Below, one piece after another: positions 1-8,681 of a stretch of 64,000 nucleotides of DNA (position 1 is its first letter; each line of letters opens with the position of its first letter). Where the stretch lies: NCBI RefSeq assembly GCF_014489555.1, contig NZ_CP060784.1, positions 3,844,001 to 3,908,000 on the forward strand, written 5' to 3'. Source of the stretch: Hymenobacter qilianensis (lineage in GTDB: Bacteria; Bacteroidota; Bacteroidia; Cytophagales; Hymenobacteraceae). A program made the translations under genes and the position numbers. The notes under the pieces are model-generated. The model had not been told where the DNA came from. It ran no database searches and worked only from the letters and a program-made list of their open reading frames with translations.

Positions 1-64
1 GCAATCGGCTAAGATTTGCCGCAGATGTTACAAGCAGCTATTAAGGGGAATTATCACAGGCTCA

Positions 65-784
65 ATGACCATAAACACCATAACACAACCCGGAGATATA
101 ATCTCTTACAATGAGATGTGCCTTGAAGTAGGATACTCTTTACAAAGAGGAATGAATTTTCAAGTAGGTGGTGGGACAACTGTGATATTAATGTCGGTAC
201 GGAAAGGTGCTCCTTATGCTGATAGAACTGAGGATAATGGAGAAATACTCATTTACGAAGGACATGATGTTCCAAAAAATGAATCACCAAGTCCGAAGAC
301 AGTAGATCAGCCCATGACATTGCCCAGCGGGAAACTGACGCAAAACGGTAAGTTCTTTCAGGCGGCAGAGGCCTTTAAAAAGGGTGGCTTACCGGAGCTT
401 GTCAAGGTATATGAGAAAATAAAAGATGGTATCTGGGTGTATAATGGCGTGTTTGAACTGATCGACGCTTGGGTTGAAGAGTCAACTTTAGAGAATAGAA
501 AGGTTTTTAAGTTCAAGCTAAATGTGACCGATAAAAGCATAAATCAGAAGAACAAGAGAGTAGAGGAGCTAAAAGATATTAGTCATAATAGAATGATACC
601 TACCTCGGTCAAACTGGAGGTATGGAAACGTGATAATGGAAAATGTACCCAGTGCGGTAGCGATGATAATTTACACTTTGATCACATTCTGCCTTTCTCA
701 AAAGGCGGGACGTCTTTAAGGTCTGATAACATTCGATTACTCTGTGCGAGACATAATTTGCAAAAGAGTAGTCATATTATTTGA
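65..784 (+). CDS. SRA-HNH modification-dependent restriction endonuclease (type IV-like)
   Basis: Probably cleaves DNA carrying modified cytosine. Residues about 10-130 resemble the SRA/YDG modified-base-binding domain of McrA-like and TagI-like nucleases (GMNFQVGGG, then KGAPYADR). The C-terminus is a clear HNH module: CTQC at 194-197, HFDHILPF around 204-211, N222, then C227 and H230, giving two zinc-binding pairs around the HNH core. At 239 aa it is short for an SRA-HNH enzyme. The frame stays open to the left edge of the window, so the real start may lie upstream; the ATG at 65 is the first in view. Codon use is strikingly AT-rich compared with the GC-rich genes that follow, which suggests recent transfer. 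No methyltransferase is visible beside it, as expected for a modification-dependent enzyme. Confidence 0.75.
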   Translation: MTINTITQPGDIISYNEMCLEVGYSLQRGMNFQVGGGTTVILMSVRKGAPYADRTEDNGEILIYEGHDVPKNESPSPKTVDQPMTLPSGKLTQNGKFFQAAEAFKKGGLPELVKVYEKIKDGIWVYNGVFELIDAWVEESTLENRKVFKFKLNVTDKSINQKNKRVEELKDISHNRMIPTSVKLEVWKRDNGKCTQCGSDDNLHFDHILPFSKGGTSLRSDNIRLLCARHNLQKSSHII

Positions 785-802
785 CCACTTTAGGCAGACC
801 TA

Positions 803-1221
803 TCACCCCACCGGCTCCCACAACCGCTTCTTCACGTCCTCTTCCACGCGCTTGGGCCGTTGCGACTTCGGGTCCAGGAGCACCCATTGGGTTTCGGCTT
901 CGCAGAGCAGCACGTTATCGGCGGCCCGCTCGATGCGTACGAAGCGCTGGGACTGGGCCCGCGCACTTCTCCAACCCAAGTAGTGCAGCGCAGTTCCTCA
1001 CCCAAAAACGCGGGCTTGTGGTAGCGGATGCGGTGTTCCAGCACCACCCAGATATACTGCTCCCGCTCGCCCTCAGGGATGGCGGTCAGCCAGTGCGCCG
1101 CCGCGGTATCCTGCACATACTGTACGTACTGCACATTGTTGACGTGGTTTAGCTCGTCAATGTCGGAGGCTACGACGGTAATCAGGCGGGAAAAGCGGAA
1201 GGCAGGCGTGGGTTCGGACAT
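803..1221 (-). CDS. acyl-CoA thioesterase, 4-hydroxybenzoyl-CoA thioesterase (hotdog) family; frameshifted as read
   Basis: Likely hydrolyses a short or aromatic acyl-CoA thioester in the cytoplasm. The chain starting MSEPTPAFRF shows the hotdog signature DIDELNHVNNVQYVQYVQD, with the catalytic-type Asp and His-Val-Asn, followed by LEHRIRYHKPAFLGEEL. After VGEVRG the frame breaks near 955-962 in a GGGCCC stretch. Adding one base lets the other frame continue with a family-like C-terminus (AQSQRFVRIERAADNVLL...) to a stop at 803-805, giving about 139 aa, the normal family length. The longer upstream reading to 1359 looks spurious. It runs toward the nuclease on the plus strand. I think the break is a sequence error, but cannot exclude a true frameshift. 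Confidence 0.7.
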
Positions 1222-1388
1222 GAGCGTAACAGAATAGTTGTTGCTAACAACGGCTGGCACGCTCTGGCGTTCGGTTGAATACACATCCTCCCGCTTCCGT
1301 GCTACAATAACGCTTCCTTGCTTTACTAGCGCCGTAATGCTGTCAACAGCGGATGCCACTCCGTAAGCGTGCCTGCCACACTTATATA

Positions 1389-1523
1389 AGCGTGTGTTTG
1401 AGTATTGTAATGCTGAGCTTGCCGAAGCATCTCTCCCGCTTTGTTAATTATACCAACCAGTAGAAATGCTTCGGCAAGCTCAGCATGACCTAAACGGTGT
1501 TTCGCCAAATTTCTAAACACGCT
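1389..1523. repeat. dispersed hairpin element (family A variant)
   Basis: Two perfect 21-bp arms, ATGCTGAGCTTGCCGAAGCAT at 1410-1430 and its complement at 1466-1486, surround a loop of about 35 bp. An outer imperfect pair (AGCGTGTGTTT near 1389 and AAACACGCT near 1515) encloses them. The GAAGCAT core is shared with five other elements near 31.4, 37.5, 48.2, 49.4 and 56.4 kb. It occupies most of the 318-bp gap 1222-1539, in which I see no gene. Confidence 0.8.
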
Positions 1524-1539
1524 CTAAGTAGTAAGCAAG

Positions 1540-2247
1540 TTATTTTTTGCCCGCAACATTCATCTTTCGGCTCCACACGCGGGCTAGGTAATCGCGGATG
1601 TCGAAGGTTTGGCAGTTGGTGTCGCCGTGGTCAATAACTACTTCGCCAATGCGGTCGGCGGCCTGCTCTGCTAGTTCCCGCAGGCCCTCCGAGCGGCTCC
1701 CGATGCTGATAAACGCGGTATTCATGGCTTCCTTGGCGCGGTTGGGCGCTTGGTGAATCGCAGCTTCCATTTGCGGCAGATAGCCCTCGAAGTAGGCGTT
1801 CGACACATCTTGGTTATCCAATGCCAGGCGGCTGAGCAAAGCGTAGCCAATGCGCTGATGTCCTTCGTCGGACGCGGCGGTCCATTGCGCTACTTTGGTT
1901 GGTGCTAAGGACGTTTGGGCTACCAGCGCGGCAAATAAATCGGCGAGGACGTGGTAGTGAATATCCTGAGCCCAACTATCTGCCTCTGCTTCCGAAAGCT
2001 GCTGCGGATCGGCAATCATAGTAGCCAACGACTGCGCGTCGATATTCTGAGTAGGCCACAGTTGCCGGGCTACGGCGTGGGCGTGCGATTTGTCTTTGCC
2101 ACGGCCCACAAACTCCTTTTTCAGCGCCCCATAGCTGGCAAAGCTCACTCCATAAACATTTGGCCCACTGCCGTGGCGCTGATAGGTTTTGCGGATTTGT
2201 TCCGAGCCTAGGGCGCGAAGCTGAGCAATGGTTTCTTCAAAAGTCAT
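1540..2247 (-). CDS. DNA alkylation repair protein (AlkD-like HEAT-repeat glycosylase family)
   Basis: Predicted to act on alkylated bases in DNA. The 235-residue all-helical chain has the AlkD-family layout: an N-terminal segment with the family phrase GVSFASYGALKKEF near residues 33-46, then helical HEAT-like repeats, including EAEADSWAQDIHYHVLADLF around 86-105 and NRAKEAMNTAFISIGSRS around 168-185. No signal peptide, so cytoplasmic. Substrate specificity cannot be read from the sequence, and many family members have lost glycosylase activity. It sits alone between a hairpin element and the DEAD-box helicase leader. Confidence 0.82.
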   Translation of the reverse strand: MTFEETIAQLRALGSEQIRKTYQRHGSGPNVYGVSFASYGALKKEFVGRGKDKSHAHAVARQLWPTQNIDAQSLATMIADPQQLSEAEADSWAQDIHYHVLADLFAALVAQTSLAPTKVAQWTAASDEGHQRIGYALLSRLALDNQDVSNAYFEGYLPQMEAAIHQAPNRAKEAMNTAFISIGSRSEGLRELAEQAADRIGEVVIDHGDTNCQTFDIRDYLARVWSRKMNVAGKK

Positions 2248-2549
2248 AGAAAAAGAAGCTAGCGGATGGCGTTTGGGAAAACGAAATCCGGTTGGAACTA
2301 GGCGGAGTCGAAGGAGTGTGATCTAACGCAATTTAATCTTAATCCTAAATCACTAATACTACGTGATTTATGCGGCAGAAATTGCCTGTACATAAATATG
2401 CTCGACTATAGCGGAACGCGAATTTTTAAATGGTGTTATAGCACCTCACAGTAGGTAAAGCAGAATATTGGCGTACCATTCAATTTGCCCCCAAGGCTGG
2501 CTAAGAGAGCTAAACTTGACACTGGGGGCTTTTTTACGAAATAAAATCG

Positions 2550-2557
2550 TATCTTTG
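2550..2557 (+). promoter_or_regulatory. Bacteroidota -7 box TATCTTTG for the DEAD-box helicase
   Basis: TATCTTTG matches the TAnnTTTG consensus of the Bacteroidota primary sigma factor. No good TTG -33 box is present; only T-rich sequence precedes it. A start near 2563 would leave a leader of about 170 nt before the helicase ATG. Confidence 0.5.
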
Positions 2558-2587
2558 CACCCGCATTTGAGAATGGCCCCGTTCCGC

Positions 2588-2606
2588 GCAGCTACGGCTG
2601 CTTTTT
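2588..2606 (+). promoter_or_regulatory. terminator-like hairpin in the helicase leader
   Basis: GCAGC-TACG-GCTGC followed by five T residues sits about 25-45 nt inside the predicted mRNA leader, overlapping a possible 38-codon upstream ORF (ATG at 2573, stop ending 2689). A short stem plus T tract ahead of a helicase gene would suit attenuation, for instance in response to cold or helicase level, but this is inference from one small hairpin. Confidence 0.35.
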
Positions 2607-2736
2607 GTAAATTTCTGGCCGTCACCGTCTTCCGTCCGTTGCTTCCGTCGCTTGTCGTTGTTGAGAGTGTGGGTGAAGAACGTCGCTGAATCTGCTGTTT
2701 TCAGAGCTAGTTCATCTCATTCCATCTAAAGACAAC

Positions 2737-4710
2737 ATGGAAAAAGTAAAATTTGAAGAACTGTCGTTATCGACAGAAATGCAACGCGCAATTACCGAAA
2801 TCGGCTACGAAGAGGCTTCGCCGATTCAGTCAGAGGCAATTCCCGCGCTGCTCGCAGGTCGCGACGTGATTGGCCAGGCCCAGACGGGTACCGGCAAAAC
2901 GGCGGCCTTCAGTATCCCCGCCATCGAAGGCGTCGATACCAATTCACGCAATACCCAAGTACTCGTTCTCTGCCCCACGCGTGAGCTGGCCGTGCAGGTA
3001 TCGGGTGAAATTCAGAAGCTAGGTAAGTACAAGTCAGGTTTGGCCGTAGTGCCGATCTATGGTGGCTCATCTTACGATCGTCAGTTTCGCGCCCTGGAGC
3101 GTGGTGTGCAGATCGTAATTGGTACGCCTGGTCGCGTAATGGACCACTTGGAGCGCGGCACATTGAAGCTGGATCATTGCAAAATGATCATCCTCGACGA
3201 AGCCGACGAAATGCTGGACATGGGCTTCCGCGAAGACATCGAGACGGTTCTCAAGCGTATGCCTGAGGAGCGCCAGACGGTTTTCTTCTCGGCTACCATG
3301 AGCAAGCCTATCATGGAAATGACGAAGCGGTATCAGAAAGATCCGCAGATCGTGAAGGTAAACCACCAGGAGATGACTGTTTCGAACATCGAGCAGTCGT
3401 ACTACGAGGTGCGTGGCCCCCAGAAGAAAGACGTTCTTGCTCGCCTGATTGACATGTTCAATCTGAAGTCGGCCATCGTGTTTGCTAACACCAAGCGCAT
3501 GGTTGACGAAATCGTGGGCGACCTGCAGGCCAAAGGCTATTTCGCTGAAGGTCTGCACGGCGACATGGGCCAGCAGCAGCGTCAGAATACACTCGATAAG
3601 TTCCGTAAAGGCACCCTGGAAATCCTCGTAGCCACCGACGTAGCCGCCCGCGGCATCGACGTGGAGAACGTGGAGGCCGTTATCAACTACGACCTGCCCG
3701 CCGACGAGGAATACTACGTGCACCGTATCGGCCGCACCGGCCGCGCCGGTAAGTCGGGTCGCGCCTTCACCTTCGTGAGTGGCCGCGACATCTACAAGCT
3801 GCGCGACATCATGCGCTTCACCAAGGCTACCATCAAGCAGGAACGCGTTCCGTCGTTTGAGGATGTGACCGAGGTGAAAACTACGCTGTTCCTGACCCAA
3901 ATCAAGGATGTCATCGAAAAAGGCAACCTCGAGAAGTACGTAGGCCGCGTGCAGCGCTTGTTGGATCAGAGCGAAGAAATTACTTCGCTTGACATTGCTG
4001 CTGCCTTGCTCAAAATGAGCATGAAGGAAGAGAAGCGAGTGGAGCAAAGCCTCGACGCTGGTCGTACCCAAGGTGCGCCGCGTGCTGGTTACACCCGCAT
4101 GTTCGTGACCATGGGCAAGAAGGATCGGATTCACCCACGTGATATCGTTGATCTGATTGCTGAGAGCACGGGCCTGACTGCTGGTAAAGTAGGCGACATC
4201 GCCCTTTACGACAAGTTCAGCTTTGTGGAAGTGCCTTCGGAGTTTGCCGAAGAAATTGTTGCCAACCTCGGCCGCGCCAGCATTAATGGTCGTCCGGTTG
4301 CCTTCAACGTGGCTACGCCCGTGCAGGAAGGTGATGCCAAGCAGGAAGGTGGTCGTGGCGGCTTCGGTGGCGCCAACGACAACCGCCCCGCGCGTCGTGG
4401 TCCAGGTGGCTTCGGTGGCGGTGAGCGTCGCGAAGGAGGCTCCAGCTACGGTGGCAACCGCGGCGGTAGCTACGGCGACCGTCGGGAAGGTGGCTCTAGC
4501 TATGGCGGCGGTAGCCGTGGTGGTTCCAGCTTTGGTGGCAACCGCGGTGGCTCCAGCTACGGTGGTGGTTACAAAGGTAACCGCGACGGTGGTGGCTCTA
4601 GCTACGGCGGCGGCTATAAAGGCAAGCGCGATGGCGACAGTGGTGCCGGCAATGCTGGTAGCACCGGTGGTGGCTACAAGCCCCGCAGCACTAATGACTT
4701 CGACGAATAG
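2737..4710 (+). CDS. DEAD-box ATP-dependent RNA helicase with DbpA-like RNA-binding domain and Gly-rich tail
   Basis: Unwinds RNA with ATP, probably in ribosome assembly or cold adaptation (DeaD/CsdA-like role, family knowledge). Motifs in order: Q motif (FEELSLS...SPIQ, 6-31), Walker A AQTGTGKT 48-55, PTRELA 80-85, TPGR 130-133, DEAD 154-157, SAT 185-187, ARGIDVENV and HRIGRTGR in the second RecA domain. Residues about 448-525 form an RRM-like DbpA domain (RMFVTMGKKDRIHPRDI). The last 120 or so residues are a low-complexity Gly/Arg/Ser/Tyr tail with repeated GGSSYGG units, typical of RNA-binding, condensate-forming tails. 657 aa, intact. A strong bidirectional terminator follows. Confidence 0.95.
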   Translation: MEKVKFEELSLSTEMQRAITEIGYEEASPIQSEAIPALLAGRDVIGQAQTGTGKTAAFSIPAIEGVDTNSRNTQVLVLCPTRELAVQVSGEIQKLGKYKSGLAVVPIYGGSSYDRQFRALERGVQIVIGTPGRVMDHLERGTLKLDHCKMIILDEADEMLDMGFREDIETVLKRMPEERQTVFFSATMSKPIMEMTKRYQKDPQIVKVNHQEMTVSNIEQSYYEVRGPQKKDVLARLIDMFNLKSAIVFANTKRMVDEIVGDLQAKGYFAEGLHGDMGQQQRQNTLDKFRKGTLEILVATDVAARGIDVENVEAVINYDLPADEEYYVHRIGRTGRAGKSGRAFTFVSGRDIYKLRDIMRFTKATIKQERVPSFEDVTEVKTTLFLTQIKDVIEKGNLEKYVGRVQRLLDQSEEITSLDIAAALLKMSMKEEKRVEQSLDAGRTQGAPRAGYTRMFVTMGKKDRIHPRDIVDLIAESTGLTAGKVGDIALYDKFSFVEVPSEFAEEIVANLGRASINGRPVAFNVATPVQEGDAKQEGGRGGFGGANDNRPARRGPGGFGGGERREGGSSYGGNRGGSYGDRREGGSSYGGGSRGGSSFGGNRGGSSYGGGYKGNRDGGGSSYGGGYKGKRDGDSGAGNAGSTGGGYKPRSTNDFDE

Positions 4711-4757
4711 ATCGTTAAGACTGAGTAATGCTCGCAGCTTATAGCAGCGAGTATTAC

Positions 4758-4793
4758 TAAAAAAGCCCCCAGACCAACGTCTGGGGGCTTTTT
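4758..4793. terminator. bidirectional intrinsic terminator
   Basis: AAAAAGCCCCCAGAC and its complement GTCTGGGGGCTTTTT flank a four-base loop between the convergent helicase and four-helix-bundle genes. A-tract and T-tract ends make it work both ways. Its arms are an inverted pair of the window-wide GCCCCC(C)AG motif. Confidence 0.9.
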
Positions 4794-4811
4794 GTGGTTA
4801 TAAAACCAGTA

Positions 4812-5261
4812 TTACTTCTTGCTCGCGTCGCGCAGAGACCTGATGGTGTCATGGGCTTCGCGTACGCCTTGGTATTGCTTCTCGATGATAGACTTCAGCT
4901 GGCCGGGCAGGTTTTCCGCTTTCAGAGCCGTCTGGTAGGCTTTTACGGCGTAATCCTCGCCACGCTCGCACTCGTTGAGGATGCTTTCGCGGTCTTTGCT
5001 CGTAATGGCCGCTTTGATATTGATGAACGCGCGGTGCACGGTGCCGGTGATGGACGTGTCTTCCTCAGCCTTGAGGTTGAGCTGATGCATCTGGTCTTCG
5101 ATCTCCGTGAGGTAGCCATCGCGCTGGGCGGCGTATTTCTTGAATACCTCTTTCAGGTCCTGATCTTCAACATCAGTGAGGGCGGTGGCGTAGCCTACTT
5201 CGCCGTCTTTCAGGGTTTGAACGAGTTCGTTGAGTAGGGCTTGGGTTGCTTTGGAATCCAT
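4812..5261 (-). CDS. PA2169-family four-helix-bundle protein (DUF2383, ferritin-like)
   Basis: 149 aa, predicted to fold as an antiparallel four-helix bundle related to ferritin-like proteins. Family hallmarks: NELVQTLKDGEVGYATALTDVEDQDLK at the N-terminus, AQRDGYLTEIEDQMHQL in helix 2, ITSKDRESILNECERGEDYAVKAY in helix 3, and YQGVREAHDTIRSLRD at the end. Members are often stress-associated but no biochemical role is established. No signal peptide. Monocistronic, ending at the shared terminator with the helicase. Confidence 0.85.
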   Translation of the reverse strand: MDSKATQALLNELVQTLKDGEVGYATALTDVEDQDLKEVFKKYAAQRDGYLTEIEDQMHQLNLKAEEDTSITGTVHRAFINIKAAITSKDRESILNECERGEDYAVKAYQTALKAENLPGQLKSIIEKQYQGVREAHDTIRSLRDASKK

Positions 5262-5337
5262 GGGGCGTAAGGTTGGGATAGGTAGAACATTAACTGGTAT
5301 GCTTTACTGTGTCCATACCCGCAAGGTTGCAATCCGG

Positions 5338-6174
5338 CTATGCGATGCCTAGTACAGCACTGGAGCTGTTCACTGAGCTGCCATTATGCAGGAAGTTGCC
5401 TATGGCCGCCAGGGTTTCGATGGGAGCGCTTAAGTGCGGGCAGTGTCCGGTGGCCCGCAAGGTGATTAACCTAGAATCGGGAATGGACTGGTGCACGAAA
5501 GCGCCTACTTCGGCGGGCGCAATCATATCCGAGGAGCACTGCAGAATCAACGTCTTGGTCAGTACCTTGGGCAGATCCTGACGATTGTCCGAGAGAAAGG
5601 TGACCCGAGCAAACTCCTTGGCAATCGCATTATCGGCGCGGCAGAAGCTCTCCATTAATTCCTGAGCAAGAGAAGGACATTCGGGATTACCCATGATTAA
5701 GGGCGCAAATGTGTTGGCCCAGTCCCGAAAATCCTTATTCAGCATGTCTAGCATCGCCTCGATATCAGCCCGCTCAAACCCTCCAAAATAGTCGTGGTCG
5801 TTAATGTAGCAAGGCGAAGGGCCGATGAGAATCAGCTTTGAAAAAAGATCCGGCTCCTGAATCGCGCTCAAGACGCTAATCATGGCTCCCACGGAGTGAC
5901 CCACCAGAATAACATCCTGTAGACCGAGCGTGTGACACACCTCCACTATATCGGCCGCGTAGCCATTTAGTGTTGCGTATTTATCCGGTTCATAGGCAGA
6001 TAGATCAGAATTGCCAACCCCGACCTGGTCAATAAGCACCAGTTGATAGTTGGCTGATAAGCCCGCCGTGATATAGCGCCAGATGTTTTGATCACAGCCA
6101 AAGCCATGAACCAACATCATTGTCTGCTTACCCTGGCCAATAACCTTGACGTTGTTCCGTGTGCGTGCATCCAT
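5338..6174 (-). CDS. alpha/beta hydrolase, RsbQ/KAI2-like
   Basis: Cytoplasmic alpha/beta hydrolase. LVHGFGCDQNIW gives the oxyanion-hole region, LVGHSVGAM carries the nucleophile Ser (about residue 94 from the chosen start), CSSDMIAP the acid and ATGHCPHLSAP the catalytic His, a complete triad. The pattern (HGFGCDQ, GPSPCYIND) is that of RsbQ and the plant D14/KAI2 receptors, not of ordinary esterases. RsbQ in Bacillus works with the phosphatase RsbP in the energy-stress pathway; no partner is visible here, so the role is open. I chose the MDAR start at 6174; an upstream in-frame ATG at 6186 adds four residues. Confidence 0.85.
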   Translation of the reverse strand: MDARTRNNVKVIGQGKQTMMLVHGFGCDQNIWRYITAGLSANYQLVLIDQVGVGNSDLSAYEPDKYATLNGYAADIVEVCHTLGLQDVILVGHSVGAMISVLSAIQEPDLFSKLILIGPSPCYINDHDYFGGFERADIEAMLDMLNKDFRDWANTFAPLIMGNPECPSLAQELMESFCRADNAIAKEFARVTFLSDNRQDLPKVLTKTLILQCSSDMIAPAEVGAFVHQSIPDSRLITLRATGHCPHLSAPIETLAAIGNFLHNGSSVNSSSAVLGIA

Positions 6175-6380
6175 AGTCCAAGGCAAACTAGATGACCCGG
6201 TGCCAGTGGGTACTTTCCTTCTAAAATATGTAATGATTTGCTATCAAAGGATAAAGGCGCACCATTTTTACTTTCGTTGCACAGCAGTATTGGAGATAAT
6301 AGGCACTTACAAGTCAACAGTGCCTACTTATGGTTTGAATAAAAAATTAAGGTGTTAGGGTTCAGCTCCGTGCTGGCTAA

Positions 6381-7632
6381 CTAAGAATTGCTTGCTGCCA
6401 TTGCCCGGCCCGCCAGATACCCGGTAGTCCAGGCAGCCTGAAAGTTAAACCCGCCCGTAATGCCATCAATATCAAGGACCTCGCCCGCAAAGTAGAGGCC
6501 CGGTACCCGGCGGCTTTCCATGGTATGCATATTTACTTCGCCAAGTACGATGCCGCCACAGGTTACAAACTCCTCCTTGTAAGTGGTTTTGCCCCGCACG
6601 GGCAGCGGTGTGCGCAGCAGACTTTCAATCAATCGGTTTTGCAGCTTGGCCGGTAATTCACTCCAGCGCATTTCCGCGCTGATGCCCGCCTGATCAGTGA
6701 GCGTGCGCCACAGCCGCTGGGGCAAACCAAATAAGGGGTTGCTCTCCACGGTCTTGCGCCCGTTCTGGTCGCGGAAGGTATGCAGCCACTGGCGAAGCGT
6801 TTCCTCGGTATGCGCCGGCACCCAACTCACCAGCGCCGTGCTTTCATAGTTTAGCTCGTGGAGGCGGCGGGCGCCCCAGGCCGACAGCTTGAGTACGGCC
6901 GGGCCGCTCACCCCCAGTGCGTTACCAGAATCGGGCCCTCATACTCTAGTTTTTCGCCCGCCACCCGCACGCGCACGTTGGGCACGCTCACGCCTGGCAA
7001 CTCCCGCAGCGGCGACTCCGGCACGTTGAACGTAAACAGCGACGGCACCGGCTCGGCCACCGTGTGCCCCAGCTGCCGCAACCATTGGTAGCTCTCCGAC
7101 TTAGGCGCGCCGCCCGTGGCTATGAGCAAGCGGGCCACCTGCATTTCCTGGGCTTGGGCGCCGGTAAGCCGCAAATGGAAGCCGCCGCCGGACTGGGGGG
7201 CAATTTCTTCGGCGTTGGTTTGTTGCAGGATGCGTACGCCGGCTCGTTGCGCCGCGTCGAGGAGACACTGGGCAATGGTTTCGGAGGAGTCGGTGGTGGG
7301 AAACATACGGCCGTCGGATTCTGTCTTGAGTGCCACACTGCGCTGCTCAAACCAGGCAATAGTGGCGCGGGCATCAAATTCCCGGAAAGCTTCCTTTAGC
7401 TGCTTGCCCCGCGCGGGTAGTGCTGGGCCAGCTGCGTGGGCGACTCGCAGGCGTGGGTCACGTTGCAGCGTCCGCCGCCCGAAATGCGCACTTTGCTCAG
7501 CAGCTTGCCGGTTTTTTCAATAAGATACACCATTAGGCGTGGGTTGGCTTCGGCGCAGGCAATGGCCCCGAAAAAGCCCGCCGCGCCCCCGCCCAGCACG
7601 GCTACGGTGTTGGAATCAGAAAGAGTTTGCAC
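6381..7632 (-). CDS. NAD(P)/FAD-dependent oxidoreductase, HI0933/BaiN family; two frameshifts as read
   Basis: Flavoprotein of the HI0933 (BaiN-like) family. N-terminus (7632-7410): NTVAVLGGGAAGFFGAIACA, the FAD dinucleotide motif, then RISGGGRCNVTHA, diagnostic for the family. The middle runs about 7406-6912 (SDGRMFPTTDSSE, LLIATGGAPKS) and the C-terminus 6911-6381 (TTYKEEFVTCGGI, then GLYFAGEVLDIDGITGGFNFQAAWTTGYLAG). The three pieces lie in successive frames. One base added at the C run 7407-7410 and one at 6911-6915 yield a continuous 417-residue protein of normal length. I therefore treat it as one gene with two under-called runs. The substrate is unknown; relatives reduce steroids or dienes. 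Confidence 0.85.
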
Positions 7633-7690
7633 AACTCAAAGATACGAAGCCCGCTGCCTAAAATCTCTCCCCAAAGCAATGGGAGTAAGG

Positions 7691-8554
7691 CTAGCAAGCC
7701 GCCAGTGCCACCTCCAGATCGTCGTGTTGAAAGCGGTAATCCAGGGTCTGCCGAATCAAGGTGCTGTCAATGGTTTTGCCCCCCAGGGCATCGTCCAGGC
7801 GAAAATCAGGCGGCTGCAAACCCAACTGCCGGGCAGCTTTCGGATAGAAGTCGCCGCGCACGGGGTGGGAGATGGCGCACGCGTTAAACGTGTATCCCCA
7901 GGCTTGCTGGCGAATGATAGCCGAAAGCAAACCCACACAGTCGGTGAGGTGAATCAGGTTGACAGGGGCGTTTGCCTGAGCCACATCCAGCCGCCCGGCC
8001 AGAAAACGGCCCGGCGGACGCTGGGGACCAAACAAGCCCGCAAGTCGCACCACGGTATTGCCCGGCTGGCCCTGGCTGGCATCGTGGGGGGCAAAAAGGT
8101 CTTCGGCCCGCAGCATATCGGAAGCAGCGTCGGATGCGGCCTGGGCATCCGCTTCGTGCATGGCGCGGGGCTCGTCGGGGTACACGCTGGTCGAGCTGAC
8201 AAATAGCACGTGACTTACGCGACAAGCCTTGACGGCTTCGGCTACGGGGTGCAGCAGGTTGGAATAGCTGCTGGTTGAGGCGCCACGGCGTGGGGGCACA
8301 TTGAGTACCAATACATCGGTGCCGCTAAGCAAGGTGTGCAGGGTGTCGCGGTCGGTAGCCGTGAATTTGCCCCCCAGACTCAGCAGATACGGCCGGATGC
8401 CGGCATGGCGCATTGTGAGCACACGCGAGGGCGTGGTGGTGGTGCCGCCCACGGAGTAGCCGTCGGCCACGAGAGCCTTGGCGAGGGGCAACCCCAGCCA
8501 GCCGCAACCAAGAACGGCTACCGTCGGACGAAGACTTTGAAACGAATCATTCAT
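7691..8554 (-). CDS. SDR-family NAD(P)-dependent epimerase/dehydratase-like protein (YeeZ-like)
   Basis: 287 aa extended-SDR fold. The N-terminal nucleotide-binding motif is VAVLGCGWLGLPLAKAL, followed by VLVLNVPP, VSHVLFVSSTSVYPDEP and VVRLAGLFGP, matching the YeeZ-type atypical SDRs whose substrate is unknown. The classic YxxxK is not obvious, so catalysis is uncertain. Located 58 bp upstream of the flavoprotein on the same strand, so co-transcription is likely. Two copies of the TTGCCCCCCAG motif lie inside it (C runs 7779-7784 and 8370-8375). Confidence 0.78.
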   Translation of the reverse strand: MNDSFQSLRPTVAVLGCGWLGLPLAKALVADGYSVGGTTTTPSRVLTMRHAGIRPYLLSLGGKFTATDRDTLHTLLSGTDVLVLNVPPRRGASTSSYSNLLHPVAEAVKACRVSHVLFVSSTSVYPDEPRAMHEADAQAASDAASDMLRAEDLFAPHDASQGQPGNTVVRLAGLFGPQRPPGRFLAGRLDVAQANAPVNLIHLTDCVGLLSAIIRQQAWGYTFNACAISHPVRGDFYPKAARQLGLQPPDFRLDDALGGKTIDSTLIRQTLDYRFQHDDLEVALAAC

Positions 8555-8681
8555 GTGCGGATCAAAGGTGGCAAAAAATCATTACCGACCAAGCGGCCCA
8601 CCTCAACCGACAATTCGCGTTCTTGTGCCTTTCCTGATCTTCGTCTTTTAATTTTTCAAACCTCGCCTAACTCTACGCTTT

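Larger units (their letters stand above)
2248..2736. other. intergenic region with promoter and long helicase leader
   Basis: 489 bp without a supported gene. 2248-2520 is AT-rich and shows nothing I recognise. A half copy of the G-run motif with a T tract (CTGGGGGCTTTTTT) lies at 2523-2535. The rest is the promoter and a leader of about 170 nt for the helicase, described separately. Confidence 0.6.

Noticed and set aside
3067..4134. 355-codon open frame on the minus strand opposite the helicase gene
   Set aside because: Mirror of a GC-rich gene; no family motifs, and the plus strand carries a complete DEAD-box protein.
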